Shown here: positions 1-8,654 of the stretch, piece after piece | Position numbering within the stretch: position 1 is the first letter of the stretch | Layout of the letters: each line of letters opens with the position of its first letter | Origin: JAGOEF01 sp964511665 | GTDB lineage: Bacteria > Bacteroidota > Bacteroidia > Bacteroidales > ML635J-15 | DNA length: 64,000 nt | Reading direction: 5' to 3' | Assembly: GCA_964511665.1 (NCBI GenBank) | Contig: CAZEHA010000006.1 | Span: 1-64,000, forward strand | Position numbers and translations under genes: made by a program | The notes under the pieces: model-generated | What the model saw: the letters and a program-made list of their open reading frames with translations, nothing else | Told to the model about the DNA's origin: nothing | Database searches by the model: none

Positions 1-360
1 AACAACTTAGCAACAATTAAAATTTATTTCATATTTTTATCGGACAATAGTGATTTTAAGAGAGAAAATGCTTTCGGGCTTTTCTCTCTTTCCTTCATTC
101 CGCTACGCTCCATTTCGGAAAGAGAGAAAAATCAATCTCTGTCGCATTTACTAATTGAATTTAAATGTTTCATCTTTGATTTTAATCGTCAATAGTTTAT
201 GGTAAGTAGATTGTATTACAGAATCAAATTATAAAATTTCTCCATTATGAATTTTATAAATGCTGGCTTTGCATTTGGCAATACAATCTTAATTTTGCGC
301 AGAACTTGATGCTTGGCAATATGCCAATAGCAAAGCATTTAACAGGTTAGTAGTCTATAT
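1..360. other. Intergenic region at the left edge, no gene seen
   Basis: AT-rich stretch downstream of the minus-strand transketolase C-terminal subunit gene. No convincing coding frame is present. It contains the overlapping inverted repeats at 58-130 (separate entry) and a second imperfect inverted repeat: about 15 bases at 265-279 can pair with about 16 bases at 322-337, enclosing a smaller TTGGCA/TGCCAA pair near 313-327. The upstream neighbour lies outside the window, so it is unclear whether these belong to a terminator region or to the leader of another gene. Confidence 0.6.
58..130. repeat. Three-part inverted repeat able to form two mutually exclusive hairpins
   Basis: The 11-base AAGAGAGAAAA at 58-68 is perfectly complementary to 80-90. 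The same arm, extended to 80-93, is perfectly complementary to 117-130 over 14 bases. The middle arm can therefore pair left or right but not both. The loops are 11 and 23 bases. There is no long U-tract directly after either hairpin on the minus strand, so a simple terminator for the transketolase operon is only one possibility; an attenuator-like switch or a remnant of a mobile repeat are others. Confidence 0.6.
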
Positions 361-1320
361 CTACTTTCTTTTGATGCATTTCAGTGCCTTTTCAACAATA
401 GCTTCGCTGCTGAGTCCATATTTTTTCAGAAGTTCCATTGGGTCGCCGCTTTCACCAAAGCTATCGTCAACAGCTACAAATTCCATGGGAACAGGATGTT
501 TTTCGGCCAAGAGCTGTGCAATACTGTCGCCCAATCCTCCATTTTTCATATGTTCTTCGGCGCAAAGTACTGCTCCGGTTTTGGTAACCGAATTAAGAAT
601 TGCTTTTGTGTCGAGTGGTTTAATGGTGTGAATATTTATTAAATCGACCGTAATTCCACGTTCTTCGAGAATCTCGGCAGCTTTAATGGCATGCCACACC
701 AAATGTCCGGTCGCAAAAATACTGATATCGCTACCCGAATTCAAATGCAGTGCTTTCCCAATAACAAACTCCTGATTTTCGGGAGTAAAATTGGGCACTT
801 TTGGGCGGCCAAAACGCAGGTAAACCGGTCCTTCGTATTGCGCAGCAGCCAGTGTAGCTGCCTTTGTCTGATTATAATCGCAGGGGTTAATAACCGTTAT
901 GTTCGGAAGCATTTTCATTAACCCGATATCTTCGAGTATTTGGTGGGTTGCTCCATCTTCACCTAAAGTAAGCCCGGCATGCGATGCACAAATTTTTACG
1001 TTCTTGTTTGAATAGGCAACTACCTGTCTGATTTGGTCGTACACCCTGCCTGTAGCGAAATTAGCAAAAGTTCCTGCAAAAGGTATTTTACCCGAAATGC
1101 TCAATCCGGCAGCAACACCTATCATATTGGCTTCGGCAATACCGGCCTGATAAAAACGGTCGGGGTGATTCTTTGCAAAAGCATCCATTTTAAGCGAACC
1201 GGTTAGGTCGGCGCACAATGCTACTACGTCGGGGTTTGTTTTTCCAAGTTCTTCGAGCGCTGCTCCAAATCCCGATCGGGTATCTTTGGCTCCTGTGTCG
1301 GTATAATTTTTCATATTCAA
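361..1320 (-). CDS. Transketolase, C-terminal (pyrimidine/PP-binding plus C-terminal domain) subunit
   Basis: Second half of a split transketolase, 319 residues. With the N-terminal subunit it would transfer two-carbon ketol units between sugar phosphates in the non-oxidative pentose phosphate pathway, using thiamine diphosphate; cytoplasmic. The N-terminal part is the pyrimidine-binding domain; the conserved catalytic Glu lies at about residue 63 in GIAEAN, which normally activates the cofactor's aminopyrimidine ring. The stretch HAGLTLGEDGATHQ is typical of the family, and the last ~120 residues are the transketolase C-terminal domain. A second Met at residue 3 is an equally possible start. 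The partner subunit is at 2729-3568, but a VWA gene separates the two, which is not the usual adjacent arrangement. Confidence 0.93.
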   Translation of the reverse strand: MNMKNYTDTGAKDTRSGFGAALEELGKTNPDVVALCADLTGSLKMDAFAKNHPDRFYQAGIAEANMIGVAAGLSISGKIPFAGTFANFATGRVYDQIRQVVAYSNKNVKICASHAGLTLGEDGATHQILEDIGLMKMLPNITVINPCDYNQTKAATLAAAQYEGPVYLRFGRPKVPNFTPENQEFVIGKALHLNSGSDISIFATGHLVWHAIKAAEILEERGITVDLINIHTIKPLDTKAILNSVTKTGAVLCAEEHMKNGGLGDSIAQLLAEKHPVPMEFVAVDDSFGESGDPMELLKKYGLSSEAIVEKALKCIKRK

Positions 1321-1335
1321 ATGTAATAGACCAAT

Positions 1336-2718
1336 TTATAAATTTATAATGTAAGTTTCACCTGATTTTACACGGAAATTATGATGTTTCGAGTTCATGG
1401 TTTTTTTGCGGTCTTTATCTCTGTAAATAATACGATAGTACCCCGGTTGCAACCTTAGCGTGTACGAACGCCTTTCGGGCACAAAATCATACAGGTTTGT
1501 GAGCAAGTCGCCATTCTCAAGCATCAGACTTCCCACGGTATGGTTCGAAAAATTGATAACGGCTTTTCCGGGTTGGGCTATGTTCAGAGTTCTACACACA
1601 TCTTGCTTCACTTCCACGGCGTCGAAATAGGTGCGCGGAAGGGTAAGTACTTCGAGATTATAAAGACCCACCAAATAGTTCTGTGGTTTTTCGGCATCGA
1701 GAACATGAATGGTTTCCATAAGGCCGGTGCGGCGCACAATGCATTTTACATCGAAATCTTCTTTGTCGTCGCCGGCAATTACCACTTTAATACTTCCCTG
1801 AGGTGCCGGTACTTCAAAAACATTGAGTTTTCCCGGATATACTTTGAGTGTGTCTAAATACACAGGGGGGATGGTATGCACTTTTAAATCGTAAACACTC
1901 AGCACGTCAACATGAACCGTATCGGGTTTTCCTGAAGCTGCCATTGTGTGCATAAAAGTATATCGGATGTTGCCCGAAAGATTGTCGTGAAAACTCATTG
2001 CCACATTGGTTTCGGTTGGATTCCCATATACATCGAGCAGGTTTATCTGCACAGCAGTTAAATTTGTTACATCGGCTATTACTACTTCGAGGGCTTGTTT
2101 AAATTCGCGTTCGTTGCTCACATCAAAGTAATTTCCAATGCAGTCGAGCATGTTTGCAACTCGCGTGTTTAGCTGAACACCAATTACATAGGGTTTTAAA
2201 ATGATACCTTGTTTTTGCAATGCAAGACTTATTTCGCAGGGATCGCCTTTGCATCGCTCCATTCCATCGGTGATTAAAACCACAATGTTGCGGCAGTTTT
2301 CACATTCGGGAAAATCGTTTGCCGATTGCAATAAACTGTATGCTATGGGAGTGGTGCCTTTAGGTGTAATGCTGTTAAGCTTGTCGATAATTGCATTGGT
2401 GTTGTTGTTCGAAAAAGGGATTTCGAGTTTCGAGTCGGTGCAGTCTTCGGGAGGCGTAGGACTTTGATGCCCAAAAACGCGCAGTCCAAACTGAATGTTT
2501 TCGTCGGTTTGCACATGGCTCAATGAATCGAGAAGTTGGGTGAGCAGTGTTTTTGCTATTGCATATTTTTTACTGCCATCCCACGATTCAAGCATGCTAC
2601 TCGATGCATCGAGTATGAAAAGTACCCTGGTCAGGGGTTTTTGCTGCGCAGTTGTTTGCGCCTTGCCTAATGCGGGAAGCAGCAGACAAATACAAAATAT
2701 TGCAATAAGTTTCTTCAC
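1336..2718 (-). CDS. Secreted von Willebrand factor A domain protein
   Basis: About 460 residues. I place the start at a GTG at 2718, 10 bases after the stop of the upstream transketolase gene: the reading frame stays open further upstream, but the residues from this GTG form a classic signal peptide (basic KK, hydrophobic core, cleavage after GKAQ). The VWA domain follows directly, with a MIDAS metal-site motif Asp37-x-Ser39-x-Ser41 and a further LITDG segment. The C-terminal half (roughly residues 230-460) consists of beta-rich segments I cannot assign. A periplasmic or surface binding role is inferred from the signal peptide and VWA fold. It lies between the two transketolase subunit genes with gaps of 10 and 15 bases, so it is almost certainly co-transcribed; a functional link with sugar metabolism is not obvious. 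Confidence 0.82.
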   Translation of the reverse strand: MKKLIAIFCICLLLPALGKAQTTAQQKPLTRVLFILDASSSMLESWDGSKKYAIAKTLLTQLLDSLSHVQTDENIQFGLRVFGHQSPTPPEDCTDSKLEIPFSNNNTNAIIDKLNSITPKGTTPIAYSLLQSANDFPECENCRNIVVLITDGMERCKGDPCEISLALQKQGIILKPYVIGVQLNTRVANMLDCIGNYFDVSNEREFKQALEVVIADVTNLTAVQINLLDVYGNPTETNVAMSFHDNLSGNIRYTFMHTMAASGKPDTVHVDVLSVYDLKVHTIPPVYLDTLKVYPGKLNVFEVPAPQGSIKVVIAGDDKEDFDVKCIVRRTGLMETIHVLDAEKPQNYLVGLYNLEVLTLPRTYFDAVEVKQDVCRTLNIAQPGKAVINFSNHTVGSLMLENGDLLTNLYDFVPERRSYTLRLQPGYYRIIYRDKDRKKTMNSKHHNFRVKSGETYIINL

Positions 2719-2728
2719 TATTATTGTT

Positions 2729-3568
2729 TTAATAATCTCCCAGCGTTTCGGAGAGTTGAGCGAGTGCCCGATCCAATTGCTCATTGTTTGGGGCAACACC
2801 ATGCCAGTGGTGCGAACCCATCATAAAATCGACACCCATTCCCATTTCTGTTTTCATTAGAATAACAACGGGCTTTTGCCTTCCGGTATTGCCTTTGGCT
2901 TCCGAAAGTGAATCGAGGAGTTGCTGCATGTTGTTCCCGTTGGTTTCGAGAACATGCCATCCAAAAGCCTCCCATTTGGCGCGTAGATTTCCGAGCGACA
3001 TTACTTGTTCAACTGGTCCATCGATTTGCTGACCATTGAAATCGACTATGGCAATGAGATTGTCGATGTTGCGCGCTGCTGCAAACATAGCCGCTTCCCA
3101 AATCTGACCTTCCTGTAGTTCTCCATCGCCACACAGGCAATACACCAAACAAGTGTCGCTGTTTTGTTTCTTTGCCAATGCCGCACCGGCTGCTACCGAC
3201 AGACCTTGCCCCAGCGAACCACTGGCAACACGAACTCCGGGTAAATGCTCGGCAGTGGTGGGGTGCCCCTGCAGGCGCGAGTCGATGGCTCTGAAACTCG
3301 CCAACTCCTTTACGGGAAAATAGCCGCTGCGTGCCAGCACACTGTACCACACTGCCGATAAGTGACCATTCGACAGAAAAAACATGTCTTCGTTGTGCCC
3401 CTGCATTGCGAAACGAGGGTCGTGCTTCATATGGCCAAAATATAAGGCAGTGAATAAATCGGCACAACCAAGAGCTCCTCCGGGATGCCCCGAATTGCGG
3501 GCATGAACCATTCTCAGTACATCGCGGCGCACTTGTGTGGCAATACGTTCCAATTCTTGTGTTTGCAT
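2729..3568 (-). CDS. Transketolase, N-terminal (thiamine diphosphate-binding) subunit
   Basis: First half of the split transketolase, 279 residues, close to the usual size of this subunit. The conserved NSGHPGG is at residues 25-31. The thiamine diphosphate/metal signature starts with GDG at 147-149 and ends with the Asn in DFN at 176-178. Together with the C-terminal subunit at 361-1320 it forms the active site of the non-oxidative pentose phosphate enzyme. First gene of a minus-strand group (tktN, VWA, tktC). On the minus strand a TAnnTTTG-type -7 element reads at 3591-3598, about 22 bases before the start codon, though I do not see a well-spaced upstream TTG. Confidence 0.94.
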   Translation of the reverse strand: MQTQELERIATQVRRDVLRMVHARNSGHPGGALGCADLFTALYFGHMKHDPRFAMQGHNEDMFFLSNGHLSAVWYSVLARSGYFPVKELASFRAIDSRLQGHPTTAEHLPGVRVASGSLGQGLSVAAGAALAKKQNSDTCLVYCLCGDGELQEGQIWEAAMFAAARNIDNLIAIVDFNGQQIDGPVEQVMSLGNLRAKWEAFGWHVLETNGNNMQQLLDSLSEAKGNTGRQKPVVILMKTEMGMGVDFMMGSHHWHGVAPNNEQLDRALAQLSETLGDY

Positions 3569-3761
3569 CGTTTCTACTGTGTTTTTGTGACAAAAATATA
3601 TATTTACAACGTACGGTAACAGCTTTGTTTATAACTATTGAAAAAACTGTGAGTAGCTTGCTCGTGATAGTTGAAATTGAGTTTTTTAACTCTAATCGTT
3701 AAAATAATTGGCAATAGTTTCAGTTGATTTATTCGTAACTTTACAGCATTAAACAACTGTT

Positions 3762-5021
3762 ATGAAAATGACTTATGCAAAACTGAGTGTAGTGCTTTTT
3801 GGGGCAATTTGTTTCGTTGCTTTATCGGCCGGTTGCGAGAAAGTTTCATTTTTTCGAAAAAAAGTTAAAATAACCGGTTATATCAGCCAAAACCGAAACC
3901 TGAGAATGCCCATAACAAAGTCCTCAGATAATCCGCACACATTAAGTGATGCAGCAAAGGTGTTGGTGTTTTATGGCCGCGACTACGATTTGGTGAATAT
4001 TGCTTCCGATGGTTCGTTTACGGCACGAGCACCTTTAGGCACTGCAACTGCCATAGCCTTTCTTACATCCGACTTTCAGTTCATCGGTAATTTATTTGCA
4101 GGAGGAATGAATGTTGTACCTTTGGTTTCGTCAACCGGTGAATTGCCCGATATTAATCTTGATGAATTATATTTAGACGGGTACAGAGTGATTCCGGTAA
4201 ATGACCCTCTACTCGATATCATTGCTCTGTCGCCTGCCGAGCTTGCTTTTATGCAGGAACTCGACGATTACTACGAAGCATTGGCAAAAAACATTGATAT
4301 GGACAACAATGGCAGCCCCGATGTGATGCAGCATGGCAAAATCGATATTACCTTTGGCATTGGAATAGGTAGCGGTATATGCGGTTTGAATGGTACCCCC
4401 GCCAGTGTTACTCTCAATAGTGTTCACGAGCAAAACTATTCAATATTTATTGAGGCTGATCTGGCATGGATATCGTCGGGCGACAACAGCCTGCCCCAAA
4501 ACGCGTATCTAACCGGCCCCGACAATAACACAACCCTGTACGAAAGCTCTGATGGTTCTTATTCAAATAATAAAAACTTTAAAATTCTATTCGAGAGTCA
4601 GGGAAATCAGCCCATGATCTTTCCACCGGGTGTTTACACCTTGCACATCGACAATAAAGAATTCAGCTTTTACTTTTCTACCATTCGTTCAAACGATTAT
4701 CGTGTTGTGGTGAAGCCCGAACTGATTACCGACAGCCAAAACCGTATTACATCTATTCTGTTTAGTTATGAATTTTTCGATGGTAATCCGGTCGATCCGC
4801 GAAGGTTGTTCGGTTCAGGTATCGACCTGAATATTTCCGATGCATCAGGTAACTTCTTGCTCCAGGTGGTGTCGGAACTTGATAGCCCTACCGACAATAA
4901 TTACGACTTCTATACCATGAATCTAAGTAATCCCATTGATTTGACGGATGTACAAGATTTGAAAATTTCATATATCGACATCTTTGGAAACAGTGTGAGT
5001 TGTGGGTGGTATTTGCCATAA
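3762..5021 (+). CDS. Putative lipoprotein of unknown function
   Basis: 419 residues. The N-terminus is a lipoprotein signal: a hydrophobic segment ending in the lipobox LSAGC with the acylated Cys at residue 25. After it come a short basic stretch (FFRKKVK), a segment resembling the opening of a beta-sandwich (KITGYIS), and a central acidic DMDNNGSPD motif like those of calcium-binding loops in surface proteins (about residue 180). The C-terminal half is beta-rich. I do not recognise a named family. The next gene, 24 bases downstream, encodes another probable lipoprotein, so the pair may be co-expressed. Location is probably the periplasmic or outer face of the outer membrane. Confidence 0.72.
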   Translation: MKMTYAKLSVVLFGAICFVALSAGCEKVSFFRKKVKITGYISQNRNLRMPITKSSDNPHTLSDAAKVLVFYGRDYDLVNIASDGSFTARAPLGTATAIAFLTSDFQFIGNLFAGGMNVVPLVSSTGELPDINLDELYLDGYRVIPVNDPLLDIIALSPAELAFMQELDDYYEALAKNIDMDNNGSPDVMQHGKIDITFGIGIGSGICGLNGTPASVTLNSVHEQNYSIFIEADLAWISSGDNSLPQNAYLTGPDNNTTLYESSDGSYSNNKNFKILFESQGNQPMIFPPGVYTLHIDNKEFSFYFSTIRSNDYRVVVKPELITDSQNRITSILFSYEFFDGNPVDPRRLFGSGIDLNISDASGNFLLQVVSELDSPTDNNYDFYTMNLSNPIDLTDVQDLKISYIDIFGNSVSCGWYLP

Positions 5022-5045
5022 TAGTGTAGTAATGTTTTAAATAAA

Positions 5046-5654
5046 ATGATGAAACGAATAGCCTTAATTATATCGATTGTTTTATTTGTTTACTCTTGCC
5101 GTCCGGTGATGTTAGCCATGTATGGTGTAAAAAAACCGGATATCGAGAACCCGCATTCAATTATCGCAAAAGCGGTGAAGTTTACTCTCGATACATCAAA
5201 TATTGTAACAGTAAACGAGTTCGACTACCTTAGTGTAATGAACGGACAAGGTATTCCCGATGCCAAAATATTCGACAGTAGCGGTAGATATATTGAATAT
5301 CGCAGGTCGGAAACCGATTGCAATGCAGGCTTATTCGAATTTATTCCGGCATTAAGTAACGAAAATAACTATATCTCTACCGACAGCATTTTGTTGAGCA
5401 GTATTCTCGAAAAATGCCGTGATTTATATGGGAACAAACTGAAAGAAAAGCCTGAGGCTGATTTTTATGTGTTGATATATTGGACTGTTTGGACAGGTAA
5501 ATTGAACAAAGATCATGTGAAAATTTGGGAAACTCAGGCTCACGAAAACAAAAAGTGCAAAATCGCGGTTATTAAAGTAAATCTCGATTTGCAGCAGTAT
5601 TGGGATGAAAATGAGCGCAACCAAATAATAAATATCCTCGAAAGAAAAGAATAA
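5046..5654 (+). CDS. Putative lipoprotein, possibly with a degenerate thioredoxin-like domain
   Basis: 202 residues. The hydrophobic N-terminus ends in FVYSC, giving a probable acylated Cys at residue 18. The C-terminal part has a strand followed by YWTVWTGKLN, a helix with HVKIWE, then a strand and a Val-Asn-Leu-Asp turn. This order recalls the start of a thioredoxin fold, but the CxxC redox pair is absent; this is inference from pattern only. It directly follows the lipoprotein gene at 3762-5021. No characterised family recognised. Confidence 0.65.
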   Translation: MMKRIALIISIVLFVYSCRPVMLAMYGVKKPDIENPHSIIAKAVKFTLDTSNIVTVNEFDYLSVMNGQGIPDAKIFDSSGRYIEYRRSETDCNAGLFEFIPALSNENNYISTDSILLSSILEKCRDLYGNKLKEKPEADFYVLIYWTVWTGKLNKDHVKIWETQAHENKKCKIAVIKVNLDLQQYWDENERNQIINILERKE

Positions 5655-5718
5655 GCCCGCCTGGTTTTTTAAATTCAGATTGTATTCACATTGAATTATG
5701 TTAGCCCCGTGGTTTTGC

Positions 5719-5751
5719 TTTGATATTTTTTCACATTCTTGATTATCTTTG
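5719..5751 (+). promoter_or_regulatory. Probable Bacteroidota-type promoter of guaA
   Basis: TATCTTTG at 5744-5751 fits the -7 consensus TAnnTTTG. A TTTG at 5719-5722, about 21 bases upstream, can serve as the -33 element. It would give a leader of roughly 15 bases before the ATG at 5769, supporting that start over an in-frame ATG at 5739. Confidence 0.55.
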
Positions 5752-5768
5752 CCACAAAACTTGCAACA

Positions 5769-7298
5769 ATGCACCAGAAAATTCTCATTCTCGATTTCGG
5801 TTCACAATATACACAACTCATTGCCCGCCGCGTGAGGGAACTGAATGTGTATTGCGAAATACATCCATACAACAATTTTGATCAACCCGACGAAAACGTA
5901 AAAGGGGTTATTTTAAGCGGAAGTCCGTTTTCGGTTCGCGACCCAAATGCGCCTTTGCCTGACCTCAGTAATATTAAAAACCGGTATCCGTTGCTTGGTG
6001 TATGTTATGGCGCGCAGTATCTCTCACATTTTTTTGGTGGCGAAGTAGCACCCGGCAACACCCGCGAATACGGCAGGGCCAATTTGAGTTTTGTGAACAA
6101 TACCAACCCTTTGATGCAGGGCATTTCCGATAATTCGCAGGTGTGGATGTCGCATGGCGATACTATTGTAGCTATTCCAAACCATTACGAAATTATAGCT
6201 TCTACAGCCGATGTTCGGGTTGCAGCTTTTCAAATTGAAAACGAAAATACTTTTGGTATTCAATTTCACCCCGAAGTGTATCATTCTACCGAAGGAATGA
6301 CATTGCTCCGTAACTTTGTGGTGAATATATGCGGATGCTCGCAAGACTGGACTCCTGCTTCGTTTGTTGAAGATACTATTAACGAGTTGTGCTCGAAACT
6401 GGGCACCGACAAGGTGGTACTGGGTCTTTCGGGAGGTGTCGATTCTTCGGTTGCGGCTGCGTTGCTTCACAGGGCTATTGGCAAGCAACTGAGTTGTATT
6501 TTTGTTGACAATGGCTTGTTGCGAAAAAACGAGTTTCAATCGGTACTCGACTCGTATAAAGGTATGGGATTAAACGTTACCGGTGTCGACGCGAAACAAC
6601 GCTTTTGGGATGCCTTGGCGGGGGTGAGTGATCCCGAAACCAAACGTAAAATTATTGGACGGCTGTTTATCGAGGTTTTCGACGAAGAGGCACACAAAAT
6701 ACAAGACGTGAAATGGCTGGCACAAGGAACCATTTATCCCGATGTAATTGAATCGGTGTCGGTAAACGGACCTTCGGCAACCATCAAATCGCATCACAAT
6801 GTGGGAGGCCTCCCCGAAAAAATGAACCTGAAAGTTGTAGAGCCATTGCGCTTGTTGTTTAAAGACGAGGTGCGTCGTGTTGGCAAAACCCTCGAATTGC
6901 CTTCTCACATTCTCGAAAGACATCCTTTCCCCGGGCCCGGTTTGGCCATTAGAATCCTCAGCGACATTACCCCCGAAAAAGTAGCCATTCTACAAGAAGT
7001 AGATGCCATTTTTATTAACGGACTCAAAGAATGGAGTCTCTACAACAATGTGTGGCAGGCCGGCGTGATGTTGTTACCGGTGCAATCGGTAGGGGTGATG
7101 GGCGACGAACGCACCTACGAAAATGTGGTGGCTTTGCGTGCCGTGCAGTCAACCGACGGAATGACCGCCGACTGGGTGCACCTGCCTTATGAGTTTTTGG
7201 CAAAAATGTCGAACGAAATCATCAATAAAATAAAAGGTGTAAACCGCGTGGTGTACGATATCAGTTCGAAACCACCGGCTACCATCGAATGGGAGTAA
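5769..7298 (+). CDS. guaA: GMP synthase (glutamine-hydrolysing)
   Basis: Converts XMP to GMP with ATP and glutamine in purine biosynthesis; cytoplasmic. 509 residues from the ATG at 5769. That start gives the usual N-terminus just ahead of the glutaminase motif DFGSQYTQL; an ATG 30 bases upstream would lie inside the promoter. The class I amidotransferase domain has its nucleophile Cys at about residue 79 (GVCYGAQ) and the His/Glu pair in FHPEV at 167-169. The ATP pyrophosphatase P-loop SGGVDSS is at 221-227. The C-terminal dimerisation domain contains RHPFPGPGLAIR and ends in the typical KPPATIEWE. Length and all key residues are normal. The next gene begins 27 bases downstream. Confidence 0.98.
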   Translation: MHQKILILDFGSQYTQLIARRVRELNVYCEIHPYNNFDQPDENVKGVILSGSPFSVRDPNAPLPDLSNIKNRYPLLGVCYGAQYLSHFFGGEVAPGNTREYGRANLSFVNNTNPLMQGISDNSQVWMSHGDTIVAIPNHYEIIASTADVRVAAFQIENENTFGIQFHPEVYHSTEGMTLLRNFVVNICGCSQDWTPASFVEDTINELCSKLGTDKVVLGLSGGVDSSVAAALLHRAIGKQLSCIFVDNGLLRKNEFQSVLDSYKGMGLNVTGVDAKQRFWDALAGVSDPETKRKIIGRLFIEVFDEEAHKIQDVKWLAQGTIYPDVIESVSVNGPSATIKSHHNVGGLPEKMNLKVVEPLRLLFKDEVRRVGKTLELPSHILERHPFPGPGLAIRILSDITPEKVAILQEVDAIFINGLKEWSLYNNVWQAGVMLLPVQSVGVMGDERTYENVVALRAVQSTDGMTADWVHLPYEFLAKMSNEIINKIKGVNRVVYDISSKPPATIEWE

Positions 7299-7325
7299 TT
7301 GGGCCTTTTCATTCCACTTTCGCTA

Positions 7326-8624
7326 ATGAAACGCGAACATATATTCAAAAAACTGTATCCAAACGAAGCACGTACTTTCGTATTGCACCTATTCTATTCG
7401 GTGTTCGAAGGCAGCTTGTTCGGAGCTTTTCTGATGAACGAGTTCGTGTTTCTGAAAAGTCTGCAAGGCAGCAGCTATATGCTGGGTGTGCTGTTTGTTT
7501 TCAGTATGGCTGTTTTTAGCCTGCTGATTTTTGGGAATGAGTTGCTCAGACGCAATTCCGATAAACGCAAATTGCTGCGTGTAACAGCACTTGTTACCCG
7601 TTTGCCCTTACTGGCATTTTTGTTTTTTCCGGCCGATATTTCGGTCTATACTTCGGGAACTCATTGGCATTTTGCTTTTATGGGTATATTTCTAATATTT
7701 TATCTTGGAACACCGGTAACTTATCCTACTATGAATTTACTGTTGCGCCACAATTATCGCAGCGAAATATTCGGGAAACTATTTGGTTATGCCAATACGG
7801 TGAGTAAACTGTTCGCTTTTGTGGCCACTTTTGTTTTTGGATGGATGCTCGAACACAATTACTCAGTGTTTCGATATGTTTATCCGGCATGCGGTATAAT
7901 GGGATTACTGTCGCTGTGGAGTTTGTCGTCGGTGCCTTACGTGGTCGATAAACCATTGAGGCTTGCAAAAGGCTTTCTTAAATCGATACAGCAATCGATG
8001 CTCGATATGAAAAATATTTTGGTTCGAGACAAAGATTTTTTTCAATTCGAGTTAAGCTTCATGATTTATGGAATTGGTTTTATGCTTACTGTTGCGGCTG
8101 TTACCTTGTATCTGGAGTCGGAACTGGCTTTATCGTATTTCAGTTATGCTTCCTATCGCAATTATGCCGCTGTTTTAACCATTGTTACAATGCCTCTTTT
8201 TAGCAGAGTTATCGATAAAACCGATCCAAGGCGTTTCGCCCGCATGGCTTATATACTCATGTTATTCTACATACTGCTGATTATGCTCACCGAGTGGATA
8301 CCCTGGCATGTTAATTCGGGTATATACCAAATATTCCCTACACTATTGCTTGCGTTTACTTTTATGGGAGTATTTAACGGTAGTATGGGTATATTGTGGT
8401 ATATCGGATCATCTTATTATTGCAACGACAAGTCGCTTAGTGGCGATTACCAAAGCGTACATCTGTCGTTTGTGGGTATCAGGGCTTTGATTGCACCTTT
8501 GTTGGGGGTTTATTTTTACGAAAGCTTCGGTTACGTGTTCACATTTGCTTTCGCAATATTTATACTCCTTATTGCCATAAGCATCACTGTGTATTCGCAA
8601 TTATCGAGACCGATAATCAGGTGA
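7326..8624 (+). CDS. MFS-type membrane transporter
   Basis: About 432 residues from the ATG at 7326; the frame is open back to a TTG at 7299, but the ATG gives a normal cytoplasmic start rich in basic residues. The protein is strongly hydrophobic with about 11-12 likely membrane segments and short basic loops (for example RRNSDKRK near residue 70), in the arrangement of major facilitator permeases. A central cytoplasmic loop (KPLRLAKGFLKS) separates the two halves. Substrate cannot be told from sequence. It follows guaA by 27 bases and converges on the ABC permease gene at 8655. Confidence 0.75.
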   Translation: MKREHIFKKLYPNEARTFVLHLFYSVFEGSLFGAFLMNEFVFLKSLQGSSYMLGVLFVFSMAVFSLLIFGNELLRRNSDKRKLLRVTALVTRLPLLAFLFFPADISVYTSGTHWHFAFMGIFLIFYLGTPVTYPTMNLLLRHNYRSEIFGKLFGYANTVSKLFAFVATFVFGWMLEHNYSVFRYVYPACGIMGLLSLWSLSSVPYVVDKPLRLAKGFLKSIQQSMLDMKNILVRDKDFFQFELSFMIYGIGFMLTVAAVTLYLESELALSYFSYASYRNYAAVLTIVTMPLFSRVIDKTDPRRFARMAYILMLFYILLIMLTEWIPWHVNSGIYQIFPTLLLAFTFMGVFNGSMGILWYIGSSYYCNDKSLSGDYQSVHLSFVGIRALIAPLLGVYFYESFGYVFTFAFAIFILLIAISITVYSQLSRPIIR

Positions 8625-8654
8625 AAGAAGCAGCGAAAATCTGATTTTTACTTA

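Noticed and set aside
3009..3593. 194-codon frame on the minus strand across transketolase N
   Set aside because: Overlaps the certain transketolase gene in another frame; sequence is Ser/Arg/Cys-rich as shadows usually are.
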